Shown: positions 1-4,937, counted from the first letter of the stretch. The stretch is DNA of 5,032 bases from Nitrospirae bacterium GWC2_56_14 (GCA_001803705.1 MHDY01000256.1:1-5032), one strand, 5' to 3'. Made by a program: numbers and translations. Notes: generated by a model not told the origin, from the sequence alone.

Positions 1-273
1 TTTTATCGTCCCTGACAGTTCCGAGGTTTCGATGGCCTTTCGGATATCAGCCAGATGGCGCGCCGGCTGAGGTTTATCTTCAAGGCGGACATGCACCTTG
101 GTTGCCGAGAGGCCGGAGCGCAGCACCTTCTCGGCGGTGATCGCATAACCGGACAGGTTCAGCTTTGTGAGTTCCGAGCGCAGGGCATCGATGCTGACGC
201 CCGCGTCCACGAGAGCGCCCAAGGTCATGTCGCCGGATATGCCGGAAAAGCAGTCGAAGTAGGCTGTAGTCAT
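1..273 (-). CDS. larC: LarC, nickel-insertion protein of nickel-pincer nucleotide synthesis (N-terminal part, runs off left edge)
   Basis: LarC (DUF111 family) inserts nickel into the dithiocarboxylated pyridinium mononucleotide in a CTP-dependent reaction, the last step in making the nickel-pincer nucleotide cofactor of lactate racemase and related enzymes. Only the first 91 codons lie here; the frame is open to the window edge. The N-terminus MTTAYFDCFSGISGDM followed by LGALVDAG is the family's hallmark opening and fixes ATG at 273 as the start. No good Shine-Dalgarno is visible before it (the upstream bases read CACCTAAAACAT). The upstream partner is larB, but a GIY-YIG gene flanked by inverted repeats separates the two by about 420 bp; in many genomes the lar genes are close-set, so this gap looks secondary. 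In Lactobacillus plantarum larC is made by a programmed frameshift between two ORFs; whether that applies here cannot be seen from this fragment. Confidence 0.9.
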   Translation of the reverse strand, partial: MTTAYFDCFSGISGDMTLGALVDAGVSIDALRSELTKLNLSGYAITAEKVLRSGLSATKVHVRLEDKPQPARHLADIRKAIETSELSGTIK

Positions 274-301
274 ATGTTTTAGGTGTAATTAGTGTTTTTA
301 A

Positions 302-335
302 GCCGTCATTGCGAGCCAAAGGCGAAGCAATCTCG
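302..335 (+). repeat. Left copy of ~33-bp inverted repeat flanking the GIY-YIG gene
   Basis: The 34-bp copy starts GCCGTCATTGCGAGC and ends GAAGCAATCTCG. The copy at 657-688 is the same sequence in opposite orientation with two single-base indels (an extra c and an extra g here around AAA). Each copy is an imperfect palindrome: ATTGC near the head pairs with GCAAT near the tail. It lies 25 bp beyond the GIY-YIG stop codon and 28 bp before the larC start, so it could also form a hairpin in the larB-larC transcript. Confidence 0.85.
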
Positions 336-360
336 CATTTGACTCTGGATGTCTCATGCT

Positions 361-648
361 TTACAGGGAATCGAAAAGATCATTCCATTCTGGATTGAAA
401 CTGTTGATCAACTCGATCTTCTTCGCTCTTGAACCGCCTTTTATCTGCTTTTCCCTGGAGATGGCAGCGAACGCGTTCTGGGCGATTTGATAGTATACAA
501 GCTTTGATATGTTGTATCTGAAGGTAAAGCCGTCGGCCAACTTCGCTTTATGTTGATAAACGCGCTTCTTCAGGTCGCTGGTAACTCCAGTGTAAAGTAC
601 AGAATGACCCTTATTGGTCATTATGTAAATGTAAAATTGTTTATCCAT
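361..648 (-). CDS. Small single-domain GIY-YIG nuclease family protein
   Basis: A 95-residue protein that is essentially only a GIY-YIG catalytic domain, of the small class often annotated as UvrC-like or UPF0213/YhbQ-like. The signature elements are in order: FYIYI at 5-9 (the GIY strand), YTG at 19-21 (the YIG strand, with T replacing the usual I), arginine in LKKRVYQHK at about 29, glutamate in REKQIKG at 66, and asparagine in NPEWNDL at 85. LVYYQ at 50-54 has Q where relatives I remember usually have E. I chose ATG at 648 because homologues begin near MxxFYVYI; the frame stays open upstream to ATG at 681, but those 11 extra residues are mostly encoded by the flanking repeat. No clear Shine-Dalgarno precedes it. 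The domain implies DNA cleavage, but the target is unknown. It lies between inverted repeats inside the larB-larC gap and is more A+T-rich than its neighbours, which suggests acquisition. Confidence 0.85.
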   Translation of the reverse strand: MDKQFYIYIMTNKGHSVLYTGVTSDLKKRVYQHKAKLADGFTFRYNISKLVYYQIAQNAFAAISREKQIKGGSRAKKIELINSFNPEWNDLFDSL

Positions 649-656
649 AAGCAAGA

Positions 657-688
657 CGAGATTGCTTCGCTTTGCTCGCAATGACGGC
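657..688 (-). repeat. Right copy of ~33-bp inverted repeat flanking the GIY-YIG gene
   Basis: This 32-bp copy reads on the minus strand GCCGTCATTGCGAGC then AAAGCGAAGCAATCTCG, the inverted partner of 302-335. It starts 6 bp after the larB stop and ends 8 bp before the preferred GIY-YIG start codon, so any transcript of larB carries this hairpin immediately after the stop codon. Confidence 0.85.
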
Positions 689-694
689 CGGGGG

Positions 695-1450
695 CTAGCG
701 TTCTCCCAACAAATTGATCCTATGCGCCATCACGCCTGCGCCGAAACCGTTGTCGATGTTCATCACGGCCACTCCTGCCGCGCAGGAGTTCAGCATGGTG
801 AGCAGCGGGGCCAGGCCCTGAAAACCAGCGCCGTAACCGACGCTTGTCGGCACGGCGATCACGGGTTTGTCCACCAACCCGCCCACGACCGAGGGGAGGG
901 CGCCGTCCATGCCGGCGACCACAACGATGACCCGGGCCGAATCGAGGAGCTCTTTTTTGCTCAGGATGCGGTGGATGCCTGCGACGCCTACGTCATAGAC
1001 GGTCTGTACGCTGCTGCCGAGCATTCCGGCGGTGACCGCGGCTTCCTCGGCAACGGGAATATCCGAGGTGCCTGCGGTCAGCACGAGAATGACGCCAGCG
1101 GTCAACTTTTTCTTCGCATCCTGCACCACGATGGCGCGGGACGCTTTATGATAGACAGCGCGCTTGTCCAGCTTTTTGATCGCCTTGAACACCGCTTCCG
1201 ATGCGCGCGTCGCCAGGATATCGCTTCCGGCCTTGAGCATGCGCTTCGTGATGCCCACGGTCTGCTCCAGCGTTTTGCCTTCGCAGTAGATCACCTCGGG
1301 CATGCCGTGGCGCAGATGGCGATGGTGGTCGATGTGGGCATAGGCTACATCCTCGAAGGGCAGGTGTTTGAGCCGCTTGAGCGCGGTTTCCACATCGGTT
1401 TTGCCCGCGCGTACGCTTTCGAGGAGTTTTGCGAGGTTTGTTTTATTCAT
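695..1450 (-). CDS. larB: LarB, pyridinium-3,5-biscarboxylic acid mononucleotide synthase
   Basis: LarB carboxylates the pyridinium ring of nicotinic acid adenine dinucleotide at C5 and cleaves its phosphoanhydride, giving the biscarboxylated mononucleotide that starts nickel-pincer nucleotide synthesis. The 251-residue length is normal. The N-terminal part has the family motif DHHRHLRHGMPEVIYCEGK (41-59). The C-terminal half is PurE-like (AIR carboxylase fold): TAGTSDIPVAEEA (125-137), AGMDGALPSVVGGL (179-192), PTSVGYGAG (201-209), LNSCAAGVAV and NIDNGFGAG (231-239). Cys223 in the NSC motif corresponds, from memory, to the cysteine that forms a covalent adduct with the substrate in the L. 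plantarum enzyme. Older annotations call this family NCAIR mutase or PurE-related. The ATG at 1450 has no strong Shine-Dalgarno. It follows gpsA by 76 bp on the same strand and may be co-transcribed with it. larC lies downstream; larE and larA are not in view. Confidence 0.94.
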   Translation of the reverse strand: MNKTNLAKLLESVRAGKTDVETALKRLKHLPFEDVAYAHIDHHRHLRHGMPEVIYCEGKTLEQTVGITKRMLKAGSDILATRASEAVFKAIKKLDKRAVYHKASRAIVVQDAKKKLTAGVILVLTAGTSDIPVAEEAAVTAGMLGSSVQTVYDVGVAGIHRILSKKELLDSARVIVVVAGMDGALPSVVGGLVDKPVIAVPTSVGYGAGFQGLAPLLTMLNSCAAGVAVMNIDNGFGAGVMAHRINLLGER

Positions 1451-1492
1451 TATTGTTTTGGATTGTGTCCGTTGTTCCGAAGGAAACTTCTT

Positions 1493-1526
1493 ATTCCGAA
1501 TTCCGTAATCCGCAATTCGAAATCGG
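1493..1526. repeat. Heptamer tandem repeat between gpsA and larB
   Basis: Degenerate 7-base units run head to tail on the plus strand: ATTCCGA, ATTCCGT, AATCCGC, AATTCGA, AATCGG. The array abuts the gpsA stop codon (1527-1529) exactly. Adjacent bases (GTTCCGA at about 1474-1480) look like a further decayed unit. Units of this GAATTCGG type form longer arrays in other genomes I have seen. Function unknown; it lies in the presumed gpsA-larB transcript upstream of larB. Confidence 0.6.
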
Positions 1527-2528
1527 TTACTCTCCCTTAAGCTCCCGGCTCATCAGGTCCTTGACCGCGGCTTTCGGGTCCTTGCCTTCGTACAGGAGCT
1601 GGTACACCTCTTCGACGATGGGCATATCAACCTCAAATTTGTTTGCCAGCGCACGCGCTGCCTTTGCGGTCTTGACGCCTTCAGCAACGGTTTTGGCGTT
1701 CTTCAGAATATCATCCAGTTTCTCGCCCTTGCCAAGCCGCGTGCCGAGCGTCCGGTTGCGCGAGAGACCGCCGGTACAGGTAAGCACGAGGTCGCCCATG
1801 CCGGCAAGGCCTGAGAAGGTCTGGAGATTGCCGCCCATGGCCATGCCGAGGCGCGCCATCTCGGCGAGCCCGCGGGTGAGAAGCGCGGCCATGGTGTTGT
1901 ATCCGTAGCCCATGCCTTCGAGCACGCCGGCGGCGATGGCGACGACATTCTTGAGCGATCCGGCGACTTCGACGCCGATCACATCGTCATTGGTATACAC
2001 GCGGAAGTAGGGGCTGCTGAAGATCGCCTGAACTGTTTTTGCGATTGACGGGTCATAGGCGGCGAGCGCCACAGCGGTCGGCATCATTTGCGCCACCTCT
2101 TTGGCAAAGCTCGGGCCTGAGAGGAAACAGAGATTTTCATGGAAAGCGGCAGGCAGGGTGTCCTTGAACACCTCGGAAAGCGGCATGAGCGTTTCGATCT
2201 CGATGCCCTTGGAGGCGCTGATGATGATGGCGTCTTTAGCGAGAAAAGGCGCATACTGTTTTGTCACTGCGCGCACCGTGTGCGACGGGACAACGGACAA
2301 AATGACCGGCGTGCCCGAGACCGCTGATTCCAGGGAAGAGGTTATCTTGAGGGAAGCGGGCAGGGCGAATCCCGGGAGATAAACGCGGTTCTCGCGCGTC
2401 TTACTGGTCTCTTCGGCAAGGTCCTTCTCGTACATCCAGAGGGTTACATCGTGCCCTTTGTCGGCCAAAAGCATTGCCAGGGCGGTGCCCCAGGCGCCTG
2501 CGCCGATCACTGCGATCTTAGTGTTCAT
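1527..2528 (-). CDS. gpsA: NAD(P)-dependent glycerol-3-phosphate dehydrogenase
   Basis: GpsA reversibly reduces dihydroxyacetone phosphate to sn-glycerol-3-phosphate with NAD(P)H in the cytoplasm, supplying the phospholipid backbone. The 333 residues match the family's usual 325-340. The Rossmann motif VIGAGAWGTALA occupies 7-18, SASKGIE carries Lys107, LSGPSFAKEV spans 136-145, the catalytic lysine lies in GSLKNVVAIAAG (Lys193), and the substrate-binding region GLAGMGDL (240-247) is followed by SRNRTLG (256-262). ATG at 2528 is fixed by the glycine motif just after it and by the promoter 8 bp upstream. No Shine-Dalgarno is present; see the promoter entry, which suggests a leaderless message. 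The reading frame is intact, ending with RELKGE. larB follows on the same strand after 76 bp. Confidence 0.97.
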   Translation of the reverse strand: MNTKIAVIGAGAWGTALAMLLADKGHDVTLWMYEKDLAEETSKTRENRVYLPGFALPASLKITSSLESAVSGTPVILSVVPSHTVRAVTKQYAPFLAKDAIIISASKGIEIETLMPLSEVFKDTLPAAFHENLCFLSGPSFAKEVAQMMPTAVALAAYDPSIAKTVQAIFSSPYFRVYTNDDVIGVEVAGSLKNVVAIAAGVLEGMGYGYNTMAALLTRGLAEMARLGMAMGGNLQTFSGLAGMGDLVLTCTGGLSRNRTLGTRLGKGEKLDDILKNAKTVAEGVKTAKAARALANKFEVDMPIVEEVYQLLYEGKDPKAAVKDLMSRELKGE

Positions 2529-2536
2529 AGGCTGGA

Positions 2537-2565
2537 ATTATAAAGGGAATATGGGTAAGAGTCAA
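2537..2565 (-). promoter_or_regulatory. Near-consensus sigma70 promoter for gpsA, apparently leaderless
   Basis: On the minus strand TTGACT (2565-2560) is separated by 17 bp from a perfect TATAAT (2542-2537). That is 11 of 12 consensus bases with the optimal spacer. The gpsA ATG begins only 8 bp after the -10 box, so transcription should start at or within about two bases of the A of the start codon (sequence CCT then ATG). The absence of any Shine-Dalgarno before gpsA agrees with this. It probably also drives larB and the genes beyond it. Confidence 0.8.
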
Positions 2566-2601
2566 AAGAATTGTAGGAAGGTCAAAGGCAAACCTTTTTA
2601 C

Positions 2602-2625
2602 CACGGAGGCACAGAGACACGGAGG
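2602..2625 (+). repeat. Octamer tandem repeat (CACGGAGG-type)
   Basis: Three consecutive 8-base units: CACGGAGG, CACAGAGA, CACGGAGG, preceded by TTTTTAC and followed by AAACC. It lies in the gap between the zinc dehydrogenase and the gpsA promoter, about 37 bp upstream of the -35 box. ACCACGGAGACACGGAG-like strings are frequent intergenic repeats in some bacterial genomes; I know of no assigned function. Confidence 0.65.
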
Positions 2626-2652
2626 AAACCTATGGCGGTAAAGCAAACCGAT

Positions 2653-2727
2653 CGTCATTCCTGCGAAAGCAGGAATCCAGTGGTTTTGATAAGCGTCCCT
2701 GGATTCCGGATCAAGTCCGGAATGACG
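2653..2727. repeat. Double-hairpin REP-like element (TCATTCC family)
   Basis: Two palindromes face each other. The left one has an 8-bp stem, ATTCCTGC/GCAGGAAT, closed by a GAAA loop (2657-2676). The right one has an 8-bp stem, ATTCCGGA/TCCGGAAT, with a 5-base loop (2703-2723). The outer ends also pair with each other: CGTCATTCC at 2653 with GGAATGACG ending at 2727, and GGAATCCAG with CTGGATTCC, so the whole unit can form one long or two short hairpins. It begins 15 bp after the dehydrogenase stop in the direction of transcription, so it would be in that mRNA's 3' end and could stop exonucleases or transcription. There is no run of U typical of an intrinsic terminator. This layout resembles paired REP (BIME) elements. 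Confidence 0.8.
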
Positions 2728-2742
2728 GCATTAAGGAATAGT

Positions 2743-3771
2743 TTATTGGTTCGGTTCAATAACAACCTTCATGCATCCGTCGGGCCTGGCGCCGGTCATG
2801 AATGCTTCGCCGATCTTGTCGATGCCGAAGCGGTGCGTCACCATGTCGGTCACGGTCACCGTGCCGTGCCTGATGAGTTCGAGGGCCTGCAGATTGTCGA
2901 GGGGGGCGGCGCCGTAGCAGGTCTTGATCGTGATATCGTCGCGCCAGAAGGGGTTGAAGTCAACGTCCACGGTCTCGCCGGGTTTGGGGACCGCGAAGAA
3001 GAGGATGGTGCCGCCTTTTTCAGCGGACATGAGAGCGGTTTTCGCGGCCGGAAGCGCGCCAGCGCAGAGGATGACCACATCAGCCAGGCGGCCGTCATTG
3101 ACCTTTCTGACGAAGGCAGGCACGTCTTCATTTGCGGTGATCGTATGGGTTGCGCCGAACTGGCGCGCCTTCTCAAGGCGGTAGGCGCTGATATCGGTTG
3201 CGATGATGCTGCCTGCGCCCATAGCGCGCGCCAGTTTGATCAGGAGCAGGCCGGCAACACCGCTGCCGCAGACGAGCACGCTCTGGGCGGGTTTCAGTGC
3301 CACGGTGCGGAGAGCCCGAACAGCGGTCGCCAGCGGTTCGATGAAGGTGGCTTGTTCAAAGGTCATGGAATCGGGAAGAACGAAGGTCCCGGTCTCGACG
3401 CTCTTGCCGGAGACGCGCAGGAACTGCGAAAAACCGCCGGGTTCGAAGTTGTTGGTGGTCTGGAAGGTGGTGCAGGCGGTCTCATGGCCGGTGCGGCAAT
3501 GGTAGCAGCTGTTGCAGGGCACGTGGTGCGTGACGAAGACGCGGTCTCCAACTTTGACATTGGTCACGAGCTTGCCGGTCTCGACTACGATCCCGGCAGG
3601 TTCGTGGCCCAGCACCAGGGGGGCGCGCTTGATGCGATACCACTCCAGAAGGTCCGATCCGCAGAGACCGCAGGCCATGACCCTGACCACGATATCGTGG
3701 TCGCCGGCCTTGGGCTCCGGACGCTCTTCGACGCGGACGTCGCTGTTTTTGTAGTAGACTCCGACCTTCAT
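2743..3771 (-). CDS. Zinc-dependent medium-chain alcohol/polyol dehydrogenase (threonine/sorbitol dehydrogenase-like)
   Basis: A 342-residue MDR-superfamily oxidoreductase expected to oxidise a secondary alcohol with NAD. The N-terminal GroES-like domain has CGLCGSD (Cys37 as catalytic zinc ligand) and GHEPAG (His56, Glu57). A structural zinc site is formed by Cys86, Cys89, Cys92 and Cys100 in CNSCYHCRTGHETAC. EPLATAVRAL (145-154) precedes the Rossmann domain with GSGVAG (169-174); Asp193 in ATDIS at the end of the second strand favours NAD over NADP. I chose ATG at 3771 because GGGAG sits 8 bases upstream and the family begins MKV/MKA; an in-frame ATG at 3801 would add ten residues and cover the ribosome site. 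Substrate cannot be told from sequence: threonine 3-dehydrogenase, sorbitol/xylitol and galactitol-1-phosphate dehydrogenases share these motifs. It lies downstream of the LsrF-like gene on the same strand, 213 bp away, so a shared pathway is possible but unproven. Confidence 0.9.
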   Translation of the reverse strand: MKVGVYYKNSDVRVEERPEPKAGDHDIVVRVMACGLCGSDLLEWYRIKRAPLVLGHEPAGIVVETGKLVTNVKVGDRVFVTHHVPCNSCYHCRTGHETACTTFQTTNNFEPGGFSQFLRVSGKSVETGTFVLPDSMTFEQATFIEPLATAVRALRTVALKPAQSVLVCGSGVAGLLLIKLARAMGAGSIIATDISAYRLEKARQFGATHTITANEDVPAFVRKVNDGRLADVVILCAGALPAAKTALMSAEKGGTILFFAVPKPGETVDVDFNPFWRDDITIKTCYGAAPLDNLQALELIRHGTVTVTDMVTHRFGIDKIGEAFMTGARPDGCMKVVIEPNQ

Positions 3772-3779
3772 GTGACGCT

Positions 3780-3784
3780 CTCCC
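3780..3784 (-). promoter_or_regulatory. Ribosome binding site of the zinc dehydrogenase
   Basis: GGGAG, within GAGGGAGAG, lies 8 bases before ATG at 3771 and decides this start over the upstream in-frame ATG at 3801. Confidence 0.7.
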
Positions 3785-3834
3785 TCACTTAAACCAGTCA
3801 AACAAGAATCAAAAGCTGTAATGAAAAGGCGTCT

Positions 3835-3932
3835 CTCGCAAAGCCCGCAAAGGACGCAAAGGAGAGCTTTAAATCCCTGGTTTTAACCCAAAGTGATTTG
3901 CTTTTCTTTGCGAGCTTGGCGGGCTTTGCGAG
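3835..3932. repeat. Long inverted repeat of CGCAAAG-type tandem units between lsrF-like gene and dehydrogenase
   Basis: The left arm (3835-3867) contains three 9-base units: CGCAAAGCC, CGCAAAGGA, CGCAAAGGA. The right arm (3900-3932), read on the minus strand, starts CTCGCAAAGCCCGC exactly as the left arm does, then continues CAAGCTCGCAAAG. The two roughly 33-base arms match at most positions with a few indels, and a 32-base A+T-rich spacer lies between them. The RNA in either direction would fold into a long hairpin. It fills the gap between the lsrF-like stop (3985) and the dehydrogenase start (3771), so it may separate the two genes transcriptionally or modulate read-through. There is no clean U tract directly after the stem in the direction of transcription. 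Confidence 0.75.
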
Positions 3933-3984
3933 AAAATTTATTGCTGTTAGCGCACTTTAAGATTGTTCAAGGTAAACAGCATTA

Positions 3985-4863
3985 TTATTTCTTCTTCTTC
4001 ATATCCAGATAATACTCGTACGCTTCCTTGACGCTTACGTTGTCGTGCACGACCTTGCGGACGGCGCCGATCATGGCAACGGGGGACTCGGACTGGAAAA
4101 TGTTCCTGCCCATGTCCACGCCCGAGGCGCCCTGGTTGATCGCATCGCGCGCCATCTGCAGGGCGTCCTTTTCGGGAAGCTTTTTGCCGCCGGCGATGAC
4201 GATCGGCACCGGGCAGGCCGCAGCGACCTGCTCGAAGCCTGGAACGAAATAGGTCTTCACAATAGAGACGCCCAGTTCGGCAAGGATGCGCGTTGCGAGG
4301 CCGATATAGCGGGCGTCGCGCACGAGCTCGGTGCCGACGGCCGTAACGCCGAGCACCGGCATTCCGTAGCGCATTCCCATATCGACGAGGCGGGTCATGT
4401 TATTGACCGTCTGGGTCTCGTTAGCGCCGCCAATGAAGACCTGGACCGCCACGGCGCTTACGTTCATGCGCAGGGCGTCCTCCATGTCCACGGCAATGCG
4501 TTCGTCGGAAAGCTCTTTCAGGATGCTCGGTCCCCCGCTTGCGCGCATGACCACGGCGTTGGTATGCGACGGATCGATGACGGAGCGCAGGATGCCGCGC
4601 GTCAGCATCAACGCGTCGGCTGAGGGGATGAGCGGCTTGATCGTAATGTCGACCCGCTCGAGCCCCGTCGTGGGGCCCTGGAAATACCCATGGTCGAAGG
4701 CCAGCATCACGGTCTTGCCGGACCGCGGATTGAAAATGCGCGCCAGCCGGTTCTTCATGCCCCAGTCATAGGAGTTCGAACCTTTCAAAAAGAACGCTTC
4801 GCACTTCTGAGGGATGTCGGTATAATAATTTTTTTCTTTTTTCGAAAAATCCTGCTCTGCCAT
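3985..4863 (-). CDS. lsrF: LsrF-like 3-hydroxy-5-phosphonooxypentane-2,4-dione thiolase / class I aldolase family
   Basis: A 292-residue TIM-barrel protein of the DeoC/FbaB aldolase family. In enterobacteria LsrF transfers an acetyl group from the phosphorylated AI-2 breakdown product to CoA, yielding dihydroxyacetone phosphate and acetyl-CoA. Family-typical stretches are DWGMKNRLARIFNP (33-46), KTVMLAFDHGYFQGPTTGLE (50-69), LTRGILRSV (87-95), Lys203 in IVKTYF (the Schiff-base lysine position), CPVPIVIAGGKKLPE (217-231) and GASGVDMGRNIFQSE (245-259). These fit LsrF better than the related aminodideoxyheptulosonate synthase or archaeal fructose-bisphosphate aldolases. ATG at 4863 is chosen for its AAGGAGG six bases upstream; a TTG at 4884 would swallow that site. 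The C-terminus ends KKKK. No lsr transporter, kinase or LsrG is nearby, so the substrate here may not be AI-2. The neighbour is a zinc dehydrogenase. Confidence 0.88.
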   Translation of the reverse strand: MAEQDFSKKEKNYYTDIPQKCEAFFLKGSNSYDWGMKNRLARIFNPRSGKTVMLAFDHGYFQGPTTGLERVDITIKPLIPSADALMLTRGILRSVIDPSHTNAVVMRASGGPSILKELSDERIAVDMEDALRMNVSAVAVQVFIGGANETQTVNNMTRLVDMGMRYGMPVLGVTAVGTELVRDARYIGLATRILAELGVSIVKTYFVPGFEQVAAACPVPIVIAGGKKLPEKDALQMARDAINQGASGVDMGRNIFQSESPVAMIGAVRKVVHDNVSVKEAYEYYLDMKKKK

Positions 4864-4869
4864 GAGAAA

Positions 4870-4876
4870 CCTCCTT
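4870..4876 (-). promoter_or_regulatory. Strong ribosome binding site of the lsrF-like gene
   Basis: Perfect AAGGAGG on the minus strand, 6 bases before ATG at 4863. It settles the start codon and contrasts with gpsA, larB and larC, none of which has a clear Shine-Dalgarno. Confidence 0.9.
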
Positions 4877-4904
4877 GCAGCCAATGAGTAAATAGGTTTA
4901 TAAT
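4875..4904 (+). promoter_or_regulatory. Possible plus-strand promoter for the divergent right-edge gene
   Basis: A perfect TATAAT at 4899-4904 lies 18 bp after TTGCAG (4875-4880), a weak -35 box (3 of 6). The start codon of the rightward gene is at 4938, giving a leader of about 27 bases. The -35 box overlaps the lsrF-like gene's ribosome site on the other strand. Confidence 0.45.
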
Positions 4905-4930
4905 CTAATGCAAGCCTCTCGATAAATCAA
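4902..4930 (-). promoter_or_regulatory. Possible promoter of the lsrF-like gene
   Basis: On the minus strand TTGATT (4930-4925), a 17-bp spacer, then TAGATT (4907-4902), each matching 4 of 6 consensus bases. The start point would be near 4895, leaving a leader of about 32 bases that includes the AAGGAGG site. Its -10 region overlaps the plus-strand TATAAT, so the two divergent promoters would compete for polymerase. Confidence 0.4.
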
Positions 4931-4937
4931 GAGGAAA

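Larger units (their letters stand above)
302..688. mobile_element. Putative REP-like element: GIY-YIG gene between ~33-bp inverted repeats
   Basis: The 387-bp unit consists of two inverted repeats enclosing a single small nuclease gene. It begins 6 bp past the larB stop codon and ends 28 bp before larC, so it sits precisely between two genes of one pathway without damaging either. The inside is visibly richer in A+T than the flanking genes. I see no convincing target-site duplication (TTTTTA on one side, CGGGGG on the other). The arrangement resembles that of RAYT transposases with REP palindromes, but with a GIY-YIG nuclease in place of the Y1 transposase. Calling it mobile is an inference; it could equally be a sessile gene bracketed by independently inserted repeats. 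Confidence 0.45.

Noticed and set aside
80..319. Minus-strand 79-codon frame crossing the larC start and the left repeat
   Set aside because: Out of frame with larC, whose N-terminal motif is clear; it begins inside the repeat and has no ribosome site.
302..688. CRISPR array or integron attachment sites
   Set aside because: Only two repeat copies, in inverted not direct orientation, with a gene between them; no integrase and no spacers.
289..700. Target-site duplication around the GIY-YIG unit
   Set aside because: The outer flanks (TTTTTA on the left, CGGGGG on the right) do not match, so insertion by a duplicating transposase is not supported.
662..1540. Plus-strand open frame of 292 codons
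   Set aside because: It lies opposite larB, whose protein is unmistakable; its translation is rich in H, R, D and A with no family motif, as expected of antisense frames in GC-rich genes.
2458..3792. Plus-strand open frame of 444 codons
   Set aside because: It runs opposite the whole zinc dehydrogenase and through the intergenic repeats into gpsA; no recognisable motif and no ribosome site. It is an antisense shadow despite its length.
3772..3834. Promoter for the zinc dehydrogenase
   Set aside because: TTGATT and TTTAAG-like boxes occur, but with a spacer of about 14 bp; nothing reaches the quality of the gpsA promoter.
3943..3980. Intrinsic terminator just after the lsrF-like gene (GCTGTT with AACAGC)
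   Set aside because: The stem is only 6 bp around a 26-base loop and is followed by AATAAATTTT on the minus strand; too weak to call.
4045..4623. Plus-strand open frame of 192 codons
   Set aside because: Antisense to the LsrF-like gene, in the complementary-codon frame, with H/A/D-rich low-information sequence.
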